This document shows positions 1 to 7,929 of a DNA stretch of 54,470 nucleotides, piece after piece. Both the position numbers and the translations under genes were made by a program. Numbering within the stretch: position 1 is the first letter of the stretch; each line of letters begins with the position of its first letter. The stretch lies in the NCBI GenBank assembly GCA_945917765.1, contig CAMEHU010000008.1, forward strand, positions 1 to 54,470. The letters run 5' to 3'. A model generated the notes under the pieces. That model worked only from the letters and a program-made list of their open reading frames with translations, searched no databases and was not told the DNA's origin. This DNA comes from an uncultured Lachnospiraceae bacterium. Its GTDB lineage: Bacteria > Bacillota > Clostridia > TANB77 > CAG-508.

Positions 1-75
1 TTCATTTTTTTATGCATTTATTTATTGTGTTTGCAATCGCACAACAACAATGTGTATTTTGTTACGTTTGATTGT

Positions 76-103
76 ATCATATCACATTCAACACAAATTG
101 CAA
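76..103 (-). promoter_or_regulatory. Possible leftward promoter at the left end
   Basis: On the minus strand TTGCAA and TATGAT are 16 bp apart, with TG one base before the -10 (extended -10). It points off the left edge of the window. In a circular genome it would read toward the small terminase at 54073, but this is inference. Confidence 0.35.
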
Positions 104-408
104 TACATTTTTTCAAAAAATTTTTAAATAACATACATTTTTTAATTTTTGCATAATGACACAAATAAAAAATAACATACAATATTATAATATATATTAT
201 TTATTTATATTATTTATATTATTATGCAATCATTAAAAACACAATATGTTTATAATATGAACATACGCAAATTTTCATATATATAATATGTATGAATCAT
301 ATGCACGTTTCAGTAATATATACATATACATACAGATTCAGTAGAGAGAGAGTATAGAGAGTATAAGATAACAGTAGATATCTTAGGGAGAGGCTTCCTT
401 TATAGGAA

Positions 409-422
409 ATAACAAAAGTTAT
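409..422. promoter_or_regulatory. ATAAC-N4-GTTAT palindrome
   Basis: ATAAC-AAAA-GTTAT is a perfect 14-bp inverted repeat. It matches the palindrome found over several phage promoters (2378, 42529, 53091, 54408). Here no good promoter is attached, and the plus-strand T run that follows also allows a short hairpin terminator. Confidence 0.35.
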
Positions 423-721
423 TTTTTCTGTGAGCTTGACAGTCAACCAAACAAAAGTAAATAAATCATAAATCATAAATCATATCATGTTATCAATTCA
501 TACTCATACAATTATCTTATATTTAATTTTATACATATTATTTTATATATATTTATTTATTAATTGCCAAGTTTACAAAAAGTATAGTTTTGGTTTTAAA
601 TCCGTTTTGCAGTTTTGGAACGGAATTTTTTGGAAACGGAAAATTTTTTTATGCCACTTTTTTGTATATGTGTAATACGAGCTTTTGGCATATGTAGTTC
701 GAGTTTTTGTAATACGAGGAA

Positions 722-922
722 TTATAAATAATACTCAATCATTACTTTTCCATAACCAAAATGGAAAACATTAAAGCAACTACAATTTAAAATCCCATCA
801 GAAAATTTGTTTCTATTTTCAAATGTATGACCTTCATTTATTTCATTATTATAAGCATTACAGCAAATTATAAAATATGGTTTTTGATGTTCTAAAAATT
901 CTTTTATTGTAATTCCTTCCAT
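722..922 (-). CDS. Small hypothetical protein
   Basis: A 66-residue product not assigned to a family. The ATG at 922 is preferred over an upstream in-frame GTG because AAGGAG lies 8 nt before it. The protein is mixed alpha/beta in appearance, has several Cys in the middle, and no membrane segment. It is the last gene of the leftmost transcription unit, followed by the non-coding left end. Confidence 0.55.
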   Translation of the reverse strand: MEGITIKEFLEHQKPYFIICCNAYNNEINEGHTFENRNKFSDGILNCSCFNVFHFGYGKVMIEYYL

Positions 923-934
923 TTTCAACACTCC

Positions 935-1258
935 TTATTTTGCAATATCATTTTTAATATAAAATTTTTCTGTATTTGAATTATAAACAATTATTTTTTC
1001 TTTTCCTGCTATTTCCTTTATATTGTAATAATTCAATAACGGAAAATATTCACGCAAAAACCAACTTATCTGTTTTCGTGTTGTTTGTGAATATGTGCCA
1101 CTACATTCAATATACCACACATTATCTTTTTTTGTTGCATATATAACTACAGTTCTATATGAAATAAAACTTATTTGTGTTGGATTTTCAATATTATCCA
1201 TTTCAACATAACAATTACAATATGGATGATTTTTTAACTTTAATTTTAATTTTTCCAT
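935..1258 (-). CDS. Hypothetical protein, beta-rich
   Basis: 107 residues with a GGTGT-type SD just upstream. The N-terminus is basic, and a central YSQTTRKQISWFL stretch resembles a pattern seen in small phage proteins of unknown function. No catalytic motif is visible. It sits between the gene ending at 1299 and the small gene at 922, probably co-transcribed from the tandem promoters near 1.9 kb. Confidence 0.6.
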   Translation of the reverse strand: MEKLKLKLKNHPYCNCYVEMDNIENPTQISFISYRTVVIYATKKDNVWYIECSGTYSQTTRKQISWFLREYFPLLNYYNIKEIAGKEKIIVYNSNTEKFYIKNDIAK

Positions 1259-1290
1259 TTTTACACCTCACATAGGATTTATTGTGCAAT

Positions 1291-1309
1291 GGGTGATATT
1301 AAATCACCC
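1291..1309 (-). terminator. Short hairpin at the end of the 1299-1760 gene
   Basis: GGGTGAT and ATCACCC form a 7-bp stem with a 5-nt loop, overlapping the stop codon of the upstream gene. No U-run follows on the minus strand, so it may attenuate rather than terminate. Confidence 0.4.
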
Positions 1310-1760
1310 AAGCACTTTTTCTAACTTCATTTTGATTAGCATCATAAATTTTCAAATATTCGACCTGCTTCTTTGAAATTGTTTTCAGGAATTTTTTAAT
1401 ATCGGCACAATTATCAATATTTGTGATTTTTTCTTCCTTCTTTTCATCCTTCTTTTTTAATAAAATGATGTATGAGTTTCCTTTTGCCTTATGTCCTGCT
1501 TTTCCAACTTCATCATTTTCTTTTTTTGTTTTTACCTTTTTTGTTTTTACAATGTCAATAATGACATATCTTGATTTACCATCCTTTGAAGCAACACAAT
1601 ACATATTTTCCTGATTTTTTGATTTTACAATTTTTAATTCATCAGGTAAATTTTCAAGCATTGTATCAAAGTCATTTTGTGACATTTCATAGTGTTTGCT
1701 TGTTTCATTAATTCTTGCCTTGTTTGCGGTTACCATTTCAATTACATTTTTCTTTGTCAT
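1299..1760 (-). CDS. Hypothetical Lys-rich protein
   Basis: 153 residues, very rich in lysine, with an SD (AGGAGG) before the ATG. Residues 1-55 look helical; 60-110 alternate charged and beta segments. No known domain is recognised. It is the first gene after two nearly identical tandem promoters (1828-1856 and 1938-1966), so it is probably strongly expressed and early. A basic, lysine-rich composition would suit nucleic-acid binding, but that is only composition. Confidence 0.65.
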   Translation of the reverse strand: MTKKNVIEMVTANKARINETSKHYEMSQNDFDTMLENLPDELKIVKSKNQENMYCVASKDGKSRYVIIDIVKTKKVKTKKENDEVGKAGHKAKGNSYIILLKKKDEKKEEKITNIDNCADIKKFLKTISKKQVEYLKIYDANQNEVRKSAWVI

Positions 1761-1827
1761 AATTTTGTCCTCCTAGACATTTTTTTGTTTGCATTTAAAA
1801 ATGCGTTTGTTTGTTGTTTACAAGTTC

Positions 1828-1856
1828 ATTTTAACAGGTTGTTTTTTGTTTGTCAA
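1828..1856 (-). promoter_or_regulatory. Promoter, proximal of a tandem pair
   Basis: Minus-strand TTGACA, 17-bp spacer, TAAAAT, with TGT directly before the -10. It is almost a copy of the promoter at 1938-1966: both share CCTATTGACA and CCTGTTAAAATG. Confidence 0.75.
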
Positions 1857-1937
1857 TAGGTTTTTTGGATTTTTTTTATTTTTTTTATTTCACCTCGTTT
1901 CTAAAAACATTTTTTTGTTTTGTTTGTTTGTAATTAC

Positions 1938-1966
1938 ATTTTAACAGGAATAAAAAACAATGTCAA
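1938..1966 (-). promoter_or_regulatory. Promoter, distal of a tandem pair
   Basis: Minus-strand TTGACA, 17-bp spacer, TAAAAT, TGT-extended. It duplicates the neighbouring promoter and drives the 1760-to-722 genes. Confidence 0.75.
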
Positions 1967-1991
1967 TAGGTTTTTTAATTTTTTTTTGTTT

Positions 1992-2207
1992 TTAAAACCT
2001 TTTCCATATATGATATAAAAATTTGTATTCTTCAAATGTTAAAAAACCTATATTTAATGAAAACATAATTTCTGTTAATATATCATCCATACATTTATAA
2101 TAACTATTTATGTTTCCATTATAATAATATTTTTTTGCTAAACTAAAATCAATTCTTAATTGTTTTACTAACAAATTAATAAATTCTTTTTTTAATTGTT
2201 TATTCAT
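1992..2207 (-). CDS. Small hypothetical helical protein
   Basis: 71 residues, predicted mostly alpha-helical, aromatic-rich (many Tyr/Phe), with GGAAA-type SD spacing before the ATG. No family recognised. It has its own promoter at 2272-2300 and ends just upstream of the tandem promoters, so it forms a one-gene unit. Confidence 0.55.
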   Translation of the reverse strand: MNKQLKKEFINLLVKQLRIDFSLAKKYYYNGNINSYYKCMDDILTEIMFSLNIGFLTFEEYKFLYHIWKRF

Positions 2208-2271
2208 AACAATATTTCCTTTCTTAATAAAGATTTATTTATTAGATATAATTTATTTATATCTTATTTAT

Positions 2272-2300
2272 ATGTTAACACATTTTAAAACAAAAGTCAA
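2272..2300 (-). promoter_or_regulatory. Promoter for the 1992-2207 gene
   Basis: Minus-strand TTGACT, 17-bp spacer, TAACAT with TGT before the -10. CCTATTGAC matches the extended -35 of the other left-end promoters. Confidence 0.6.
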
Positions 2301-2554
2301 TAGGTAAAATTAAAATAACAGCAAAGATTTTATTTATAGGATTTCATAACTTCTGTTACATAATTTCTTGGTATTTTATAACTTCTGTTATGTTTCTTAC
2401 AATAAAATTTCTGCTGTTATAGAAAATTTAATGGGTTTGTAAACGTGTATAATCGTCATATACGCATTTTATTTTCATATGTATGTTTTTATATGTATGT
2501 TTCGTATACGTTCCTATATGAGGCTTGTACGCACGTTCAGCATATATATTTTTA
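2301..2554. repeat. Non-coding repeat region with operator-like palindromes
   Basis: Two near-identical units, ATAACTTCTGTTAC (2346-2359) and ATAACTTCTGTTAT (2378-2391), and a partial third (GTTAT at 2415-2419) are spaced about 32-37 bp. Farther right, ATATGTATGTTT repeats and a CGTATACG palindrome lie near 2480-2515. No gene is seen. The clustered repeats in an AT-rich gap could be operators or an origin. Confidence 0.45.
2375..2402 (-). promoter_or_regulatory. Promoter overlapped by an ATAAC-N4-GTTAT palindrome
   Basis: Minus-strand TTGTAA, 16-bp spacer, TATAAA. The palindrome 2378-2391 ends in the -10 at the same offset as in the promoters at 42526, 53088 and 54405. Confidence 0.5.
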
Positions 2555-3289
2555 CTACATATAAAATGTATGATTACAGTATGTAAACACATAGGTTAGG
2601 TTATTACTTTGCCAGGAATCATTAGTAGTTACTTCAAAATATAATTGTCCTTTATTTTGTAACAGATTTAATAACTCTAATGCTTTTTTACTATTTTCTG
2701 TTGGTTGTGCATTTTCATACATTCCATTAGAAAATGTTGTAAATTGTCCAGGTTCTGAAATTACATCATAAATGGTATCAGGAAAGTTTGGTGATTCTAC
2801 ACGATTCAAAACTGTTTGCATGACAAAAGCCATTCCACCAATTCCTTCTGATTGTGCTTCTGCAATTGCTATTTTTTGTAGTACGAGACTTTCCTGTTCT
2901 GTAAATGTAGTACGAGGCTTTTCCACTTCCTTTTTTAAAGTATGAATTTCTATAGTAGGTGGAGCTGCAGCATTTACATCCATTGTTGGAATTAATAAAA
3001 TTAATAAAAACAGTATTTTTGTTTTATTTGCTAATTCCCATAAATGTTTAATAATTTTCTTTTTTAATATTTTTAATTTTTTACTATCATAAATTGATAT
3101 AATAAAAAAGAAAATAGGACCAAGTAATATAACAAATAAACAAGCAACAATTGTTCCAGTTCCAAAATATTCATAGGCACTTTTTTCACTTTCATATTTT
3201 AAATCATGCATAATCATTTTAAAACAACCTATAATACCAAATAAAAACCATATAGTTAATATAATTACATAAATAATATTTTTTAACAT
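2555..3289 (-). CDS. Membrane-anchored SleB-type cell wall hydrolase
   Basis: 244 residues. Three hydrophobic segments (about 3-23, 45-68 and 90-106) precede a C-terminal domain (about 128-240) of the SleB/hydrolase-2 type: an IAIAEAQSEG motif with candidate catalytic Glu144, then QTVLNRV and an EPGQFTTF stretch. Family members cut cortex or vegetative peptidoglycan. The ATG overlaps the preceding stop codon (TAATG), implying coupling. It is far from the main endolysin and among early-type genes, so a role in host wall remodelling or exclusion is as plausible as lysis. The domain call is fairly sure; the biological role is not. Confidence 0.75.
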   Translation of the reverse strand: MLKNIIYVIILTIWFLFGIIGCFKMIMHDLKYESEKSAYEYFGTGTIVACLFVILLGPIFFFIISIYDSKKLKILKKKIIKHLWELANKTKILFLLILLIPTMDVNAAAPPTIEIHTLKKEVEKPRTTFTEQESLVLQKIAIAEAQSEGIGGMAFVMQTVLNRVESPNFPDTIYDVISEPGQFTTFSNGMYENAQPTENSKKALELLNLLQNKGQLYFEVTTNDSWQSNNLTYVFTYCNHTFYM

Positions 3290-3480
3290 TATAATTCTTT
3301 CTCCTCAATTTTAATTTTTAAATATTTACTTTTCTTTTTCTTTCCAACATTCACATCACTTAAAGAACGATAAATTGTATATCTACTTACATTTCTTAAT
3401 TTTGCTAATTCTTCCACAGAATCTGCAACAGCTAATGGTAATTCAAATTTATCTTTTGTTATTTCCATGTATAAAAACAT
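3289..3480 (-). CDS. Small HTH-like phage protein
   Basis: 63 residues. The segment ELPLAVADSVEELAKLRNVS followed by RYTIYRSLS resembles a helix-turn-helix, a form common in Firmicutes phages, and the C-terminus is a basic Lys tail. It is a candidate DNA-binding regulator. The ATG at 3480 follows an AAAGGA SD; an internal ATG four codons in lacks one. It is co-transcribed between the Cys-rich gene and the SleB-like gene. Confidence 0.6.
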   Translation of the reverse strand: MFLYMEITKDKFELPLAVADSVEELAKLRNVSRYTIYRSLSDVNVGKKKKSKYLKIKIEEKEL

Positions 3481-3481
3481 T

Positions 3482-3898
3482 TTAATCTTTTTCCTTTAAG
3501 TCTCTAATTGTTTTACAATCTGAACGTTGCCAATTCATTTTATATGTTCCCTTATCTCCTAATGCACAAAAGTCATTACATTCACAAGCAAATGATTTAT
3601 TACAAAATAGTTTTCTATCACAACCATCACACCAATCTAATGGACAAAATTTACAACAACTTGTTTCTAAATATTTTTTACTTTGTTGTTCAGAATATTC
3701 ACAAAGAAAACAACCATTTTTTATTTCATATACTTCTAACCCAATTCCATTTAAAAACTCCTTTTTTAAATCACTTCTCAATTCTCTAGAATCACATTCT
3801 AATTCTTTAGTTCTTTTATCAATAAAATCCCACATTTCCCTATGTAAACGAATTGCTTCTTCTTTTGTTAAATTTTCAATAATTTTTGGTTTTTCCAT
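3482..3898 (-). CDS. Cys-rich phage protein with likely zinc sites
   Basis: 138 residues. An N-terminal helical part (LTKEEAIRLHREMWDFI) is followed by about a dozen Cys, in CxxC-type spacings (CFLC, CKFC, CDGC). This layout is frequent in Firmicutes phage early regions; function unknown, metal binding inferred. It has its own promoter at 3937-3965 and starts the 3898-to-2555 unit. Confidence 0.65.
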   Translation of the reverse strand: MEKPKIIENLTKEEAIRLHREMWDFIDKRTKELECDSRELRSDLKKEFLNGIGLEVYEIKNGCFLCEYSEQQSKKYLETSCCKFCPLDWCDGCDRKLFCNKSFACECNDFCALGDKGTYKMNWQRSDCKTIRDLKEKD

Positions 3899-3936
3899 TT
3901 TAACATTCCTCCTGATTTACTAACATTTTTGTTTTT

Positions 3937-3965
3937 ATTATATCAAAAATAGATAATAATGTCAA
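3937..3965 (-). promoter_or_regulatory. Promoter for the 3898-2555 unit
   Basis: Minus-strand TTGACA, 17-bp spacer, TATAAT with TGA before the -10 (extended). Confidence 0.8.
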
Positions 3966-3993
3966 ATACCATTTATAATACCTCCTAGACAAC

Positions 3994-4076
3994 GTAGGAG
4001 CCTCATACAGGCATTGTTTTGTTTGATATGATGTTTTAATCATAAAATAAATAAACAATGAAATTGAGGCTCCTAC
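3994..4076 (-). terminator. Bipartite hairpin at an operon boundary
   Basis: A perfect 12-bp outer stem, GTAGGAGCCTCA (3994-4005) with TGAGGCTCCTAC (4065-4076), encloses an inner 7-8-bp stem CATTGTTT/AAACAATG. It lies between the stop at 4085 and the promoter at 3965. There is no U-run, so termination is inferred from position; a structured RNA or RNase site is possible. Confidence 0.5.
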
Positions 4077-4084
4077 AATGTTAT

Positions 4085-4495
4085 TTAATGTTTCACTAAA
4101 TCATTTGATTCTGCATATTCTTCTACTTCATTCAAATAAATAATTGCTTCCTGTAAACTTCCTTTTTTTAACATTACTGTTTCCCCTACTTTTTCTGTGT
4201 ATCGTTTTCTTAAAATAGGAAAACCATTTTTCTTTGATTTACTTATTTCAATAATCTTTTTACACATCATAAGAATAATCTGAATACCAAGTATTATTAC
4301 ACATAAATCTATTACTTTTAAATAAGAAAAACAATAAACAATAATTGTTGGTAAAACAATAATTAAAAGATTAATAACAGAAATAATATTTTCATCAATC
4401 CTTTTCCACATTAAATTAAACAAGTAAAGAATGATAGAAAATATATCCTGGATTGGTTGTAAAATCCTTTTTAATTTATTCTTCTTCCCAGTCAT
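4085..4495 (-). CDS. Small membrane protein
   Basis: 136 residues. A basic N-terminus is followed by hydrophobic segments about 17-32 and two close ones at about 37-75, then a soluble C-terminal tail ending in an acidic helix. It overlaps the preceding gene by 20 nt and has AAAGGAG upstream. No family recognised. It is last in the 5761-to-4085 unit and is followed by the bipartite hairpin. Confidence 0.6.
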   Translation of the reverse strand: MTGKKNKLKRILQPIQDIFSIILYLFNLMWKRIDENIISVINLLIIVLPTIIVYCFSYLKVIDLCVIILGIQIILMMCKKIIEISKSKKNGFPILRKRYTEKVGETVMLKKGSLQEAIIYLNEVEEYAESNDLVKH

Positions 4496-4859
4496 TTTCT
4501 AAAACTCCTTTAATAAATTCTTTCATATTTTTTACATTATCTTCTAATGTTTTTTTGTAACCATGTAATTTACATTCTTCACACCTTGGTTTATCAACAC
4601 AATAAAATATGGTATGAAGTTGTTTACATTTTTTACAATAGTTTTCTTTTATTTCTTTTTCATCAACACAAAGAAAAACAGTTAATAAAAAAGTTGGTTT
4701 TTTCTTTTTTAATTTTTCAATTTTTACAGTAACATAACTTGATAAATTTTTGTTATTAAATATATTAATTGCAGCCCATCTACATAATTCTAAATAAGCC
4801 TGTTTTGAAACATCATTTGTAAAACTTTTTTCAAATACCTTTTCTGAATAGAATCCCAT
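4476..4859 (-). CDS. Hypothetical protein with a zinc-ribbon-like Cys pair
   Basis: 127 residues. CKKC (about 77-80) and CEEC (about 94-97) suggest one zinc site; the N-terminal half is mixed alpha/beta and the C-terminus is acidic (DWEEE). Function unknown. It follows RNase HI by one base and is probably translated with it. Confidence 0.6.
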   Translation of the reverse strand: MGFYSEKVFEKSFTNDVSKQAYLELCRWAAINIFNNKNLSSYVTVKIEKLKKKKPTFLLTVFLCVDEKEIKENYCKKCKQLHTIFYCVDKPRCEECKLHGYKKTLEDNVKNMKEFIKGVLENDWEEE

Positions 4860-4860
4860 T

Positions 4861-5355
4861 TCAAATACCTGCCTTTTTTACATTTTTCTTTATCTCTTCT
4901 TTTGCTAATTGATCTACCATTTCATTAAAGTAATTTCCATTATGTCCTTTTATTTTGGTAAATTTAATTCTAACTTCTAAGAAGAATAATTCATCCAGAA
5001 TTGACATTAATTTTTTCCACAGATCAATATTTTTAATATCTTTTCCATCTGTATTTTTAAAATTATTACTTCTCCATTTTTGTAACCAGTTTAAATTGAT
5101 TGCATTTACAACATAAGCACTATCTGAAATGATTTCAAGGTTTATATTTATTACTTTTATATCTTCTTGGTAAATCATGTTCAATATTTCTTCTAATGCT
5201 TTTATAACAGATAATAATTCCATCCTATTATTTGTTGTATTTTCATTAAATCCAGTTACAGTTTTTGTTTCAACCTCTGTTGCTATCAATGCAGCATAAC
5301 CACCAGGACCTGGATTTGAAGAACAAGCACCATCTGTAAATATTCTAATGTTCAT
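4861..5355 (-). CDS. rnhA: Ribonuclease HI
   Basis: 164 residues of the RNase H type 1 fold, which cuts the RNA strand of RNA-DNA hybrids, for example primers or R-loops. Visible active-site residues are Asp8 (FTDGACSSNPGPGG), Glu46 (TNNRMELLS), Asp78 (ISDSAYVV) and a late Asp in MVDQLAKEE; the loop His is in KGHNG. ATG 5355 is chosen over the upstream TTG because TAAAGGAG lies 7 nt before it. It overlaps the previous gene. In this phage it may remove primers, as no separate 5'-3' exonuclease is seen. Confidence 0.93.
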   Translation of the reverse strand: MNIRIFTDGACSSNPGPGGYAALIATEVETKTVTGFNENTTNNRMELLSVIKALEEILNMIYQEDIKVININLEIISDSAYVVNAINLNWLQKWRSNNFKNTDGKDIKNIDLWKKLMSILDELFFLEVRIKFTKIKGHNGNYFNEMVDQLAKEEIKKNVKKAGI

Positions 5356-5761
5356 CAAAAAACTCCTTTATTCTTTTTTGTCTTTCTTTTCTTAATTTAT
5401 CCCAGTCTTGTTCTGGAACATCATTTTTATTCACTTCATAAAAGAATTTTATACATAACTTCGCAAACAACTCATATAAAGAAGTTCCATAAACATTTTC
5501 CAAATATTGCATTGTATCTGTTCTTTTAATTGTTGCACAATAAATATTTCTTTCCCCAGGAATAAATGTTGGAGTAATATAATTTATCATCAAACAATAT
5601 TTTCTTTCATACTTCCCAACAAGTGTTTCTAACAATAATAAAGGAACTTCCTTATTTTCATCAAAATCCTTAAATGGTTTTATTTTTCTCAATGCTTTTT
5701 GAATTAACTTTTTTGATTCCTCATCATTATAATCTAAATCTAATAATTCTTGTGTTGTCAT
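5345..5761 (-). CDS. Hypothetical protein upstream of RNase HI
   Basis: 138 residues from ATG 5761, which is preceded by AAGGAGG; an earlier in-frame start lies inside the terminator hairpin and lacks an SD. A charged helical C-terminus ends the protein; the centre is mixed alpha/beta. No domain recognised. It is the first gene after the 5783-5816 terminator and may depend on readthrough, since no promoter is obvious in between. Confidence 0.6.
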   Translation of the reverse strand: MTTQELLDLDYNDEESKKLIQKALRKIKPFKDFDENKEVPLLLLETLVGKYERKYCLMINYITPTFIPGERNIYCATIKRTDTMQYLENVYGTSLYELFAKLCIKFFYEVNKNDVPEQDWDKLRKERQKRIKEFFDEH

Positions 5762-5782
5762 TTCAACCTCCTTAAAACAAAA

Positions 5783-5816
5783 GTACGGGTTATCAGAAAT
5801 AACTAACAACCCGTAC
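5783..5816 (-). terminator. Intrinsic terminator after the 5879-6532 gene
   Basis: A 9-bp stem GTACGGGTT/AACCCGTAC with a 16-nt loop, followed on the minus strand by TTTTGTTTT. It abuts the SD of the next gene, so it could also attenuate. Confidence 0.75.
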
Positions 5817-5878
5817 CTTAAATTTAATTATTTAATTTTATTCCGGGATGTTCATATATTTTGAAAAATCTTTATATT

Positions 5879-6532
5879 CTAAATATCCCAGTCGTCGTCT
5901 TCCTTCTCTTCTTTCTTTTCCTTTGCAGCAGGCTTTCTTCCTCTTCCTGATTTCTTTGCGGGAGCGGGTTCCTCCTCTTCCTCCCAATCATCATCAGAAT
6001 CTTCTTCCTCTGTTGTTTCCTCATCAGCAGCCTTTAACAACTTAATGTAATCTTCAGCTTTCTTCTTAGGCTGTGCTGTAATTCCACGCTTCTTGCAAAG
6101 TTTAAACAACTCAATAGCAGACATTCCTTCATAAGGATCTTCCTCAGATTCAGATTCCTCTTCCTCATCATCCTCAGGTTCTTCTACCTTAGTTTTTGCT
6201 GCTTTTCTTGCCTCACGTCTCTTGCGTGCCCTTTCTTTTGCAGCTTCTTTCTTATCCTTCTTTGCAGGTTTTTCCTCGGCTTCCTGTTCATCATTCTCAT
6301 CCTCTTCAACATCAGTATCAACGTCTTCATCAGACTTCATAGATGCCTCCAATGTTCTAACGGTTACTCTTTCAGGAAGTGCATTGATGATTTCCATTGC
6401 TCCTGCATTATCCCCCATCTTTGCGATTGCAACTGTTACGTTAGGGAATCTTTTTCCAAGGTCCTTGATTGCTTCCTTGTCACCATTCTTGATTGCTTCT
6501 ACTGCTTCTGCAACTGTCCAATTCTTTGCCAT
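5879..6532 (-). CDS. Acidic/basic low-complexity protein with a HeH/SAP module
   Basis: 217 residues from ATG 6532 (AAAGGAG upstream). Residues 1-65 look folded; 66-130 alternate acidic and Lys/Arg-rich blocks. About 138-172 is a HeH/SAP-like unit (MSAIELFKLCKKRGI) nearly the same as the two repeats in the SSB-like protein at 22152-23084. An acidic stretch and a DDDWDI tip end it, like an SSB tail. Its GC and codon use are richer than its neighbours. Nucleic-acid binding is likely; the exact role is unknown. It has a long leader and its own promoter. Confidence 0.7.
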   Translation of the reverse strand: MAKNWTVAEAVEAIKNGDKEAIKDLGKRFPNVTVAIAKMGDNAGAMEIINALPERVTVRTLEASMKSDEDVDTDVEEDENDEQEAEEKPAKKDKKEAAKERARKRREARKAAKTKVEEPEDDEEEESESEEDPYEGMSAIELFKLCKKRGITAQPKKKAEDYIKLLKAADEETTEEEDSDDDWEEEEEPAPAKKSGRGRKPAAKEKKEEKEDDDWDI

Positions 6533-6753
6533 TTCTTTTTTTCTCCTTTTCATTTTTTATTGGCTGATTATTATTTTTGCATTCTAGCCATTTTTTATTT
6601 TATATGAACACATAAAGTGTTACATACATTTTTAATAAATTGTATAAACAGAATGTTTATGTGGTGCACTCACATCCCAATGTAAAGGGGAATACATTTT
6701 TAAAAACATTTTTATTTGGGAAACTGTTTGTACAATTCATTGATTACATTATC

Positions 6754-6781
6754 ATTATAACACATACAAAAAATATGTCAA
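6754..6781 (-). promoter_or_regulatory. Promoter with a long leader before the 5879-6532 gene
   Basis: Minus-strand TTGACA, 16-bp spacer, TATAAT with TGT before the -10. Transcripts would carry a leader of about 215 nt before the ATG at 6532, with no long ORF; it has a short CCC/GGG-armed fold near 6690. Confidence 0.65.
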
Positions 6782-6801
6782 TGGTTTTTTTTAAAAAATT
6801 T

Positions 6802-7041
6802 TTATTTTTTTTCAATTTTTGAAATTGCAACATTTAATGCGTCACGCAAATTGTACAATCCTTCAATGTTTTCAATTTGGATTGAATTTTTAACAAACAT
6901 ATTTATTTTCTTCGAACCTTCCTCAACAACAACTTGTTGCCCCAATGTATATCCTCCCTTTGAATACTCAGAAATAACAATATTTCTTTTATCACTAATG
7001 GAGGCAGTAGAAAGTTCTTCATATTCTACGTTCTTTGCCAT
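6802..7041 (-). CDS. Small hypothetical protein
   Basis: 79 residues, alternating short strands and one C-terminal helix (NLRDALNVAISKIEKK). It follows the 7045-7401 gene by 3 nt and so belongs to the 9448-to-6802 unit. It resembles small single-domain DNA-binding or regulatory proteins of phages only in size; no family is recognised. Confidence 0.6.
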   Translation of the reverse strand: MAKNVEYEELSTASISDKRNIVISEYSKGGYTLGQQVVVEEGSKKINMFVKNSIQIENIEGLYNLRDALNVAISKIEKK

Positions 7042-7044
7042 TTA

Positions 7045-7401
7045 TTATTCCTCCTCATTTTCTTCCTCCTCAATTTCAGCTCTCATTAAAATTTGGAACT
7101 CTTCGTTGCAAACAATGCTATTCACATTATTCATTTCTACATAATCATTTAAGGAGTTAAAACATAAAATGCTTTCCCCATCCCCATCAATAATTACTTT
7201 ACTTACACGAAAGATTCCTAACTTAATAGGCTTCATTGAAGGTAATTTTGCTGTCAATTCAACATCATTGTTTAACATTTGTAAAACCTGCATTGATTTT
7301 GTTAACTCACTATACATGGCTGTTAATTTTAAATCAACACTTCCATTCTGTTTTACAGTATGTCCTTTATATTTCACAATTTCTTTTACTTTTACTTCCA
7401 T
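7045..7401 (-). CDS. Hypothetical protein with an acidic tail
   Basis: 118 residues, mostly beta with helices at about 30-50, ending in a run of Glu. Tandem arrangement with the gene at 6802 suggests a shared role. No known family seen. Confidence 0.6.
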   Translation of the reverse strand: MEVKVKEIVKYKGHTVKQNGSVDLKLTAMYSELTKSMQVLQMLNNDVELTAKLPSMKPIKLGIFRVSKVIIDGDGESILCFNSLNDYVEMNNVNSIVCNEEFQILMRAEIEEEENEEE

Positions 7402-7448
7402 TTATTCTTCCTCCTAGTCAATTACATCCTTAACATATTTTATTCTTT

Positions 7449-7925
7449 TCATTTTGCACTCCTTGTTTTTTCATATTTCCTTTTTCTTTCCTCATTAAAT
7501 GAGTTTCTTGCATTCTCTGATGATTTTATTTTTTTCTTTTGTATATTTTCTTCTTCCTCTTCTGTATCATCAATCAAAACATCATATATAGATGGTTTAA
7601 TTACTTCCCCAGTTTTTATATACTCAGATATATTCACAAAATCAACAGGTTTAGCCATTAACCATATTTCCCCAGTATTTAAAAATTGAATTGCAAATAA
7701 AGGTAATTTGTGTGATACTAAAGCATTTTTCTCTAACATCCTAATATCCTTTTGATTAACCTTTATACTTTGTGCATCTGTACTTTTTAATTGACAGATA
7801 ATAAAATCATTTTGTCCATCCTCTTTTTCAATCCAACCACTACCAGAATTTTTTGTTGGTTTTAAGCCTAATGATTTCATTACCTCTTCTTCATTCTTAC
7901 GATAGAACTTTGTTGTCCGTTTCAT
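7449..7925 (-). CDS. Putative PD-(D/E)XK nuclease, Hjc-like
   Basis: 158 residues. The order Glu (12-14), SGSGW (27-31), Asp40, then QLK (45-47) and a following helix KVNQKDIRMLEKNA matches the PD-(D/E)XK core of archaeal-type Holliday junction resolvases and related phage nucleases, with Gln in the (D/E) position. A charged basic tail starts near 120. It might act on branched DNA with the RuvC-like protein or RecA. The fold assignment is from motif order only. Confidence 0.6.
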   Translation of the reverse strand: MKRTTKFYRKNEEEVMKSLGLKPTKNSGSGWIEKEDGQNDFIICQLKSTDAQSIKVNQKDIRMLEKNALVSHKLPLFAIQFLNTGEIWLMAKPVDFVNISEYIKTGEVIKPSIYDVLIDDTEEEEENIQKKKIKSSENARNSFNEERKRKYEKTRSAK

Positions 7926-7929
7926 TTAT

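Larger units (their letters stand above)
1..721. other. Non-coding, AT-rich left end
   Basis: No gene with a credible ribosome binding site is seen here. The stretch is extremely AT-rich and holds short repeats: two ATAACATACA copies near 128 and 172, three tandem TAAATCA units at 462-482, an 11-bp TTGAC-A-GTCAA palindrome at 436-446, and repeated GTAATACGAG near 669 and 709. An open frame at 487-675 is low-complexity and has no SD. TATGCCACTTT at 650-660 recurs at 54180-54190 near the other end. Together with the right end it could form a control or origin region if the genome is circular, which the sequence alone does not show. Confidence 0.5.

Noticed and set aside
487..675. Plus-strand protein in the left non-coding region
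   Set aside because: Low-complexity Ile/Leu/Tyr/Phe sequence from AT-rich DNA, with no SD and no relatives recognised.
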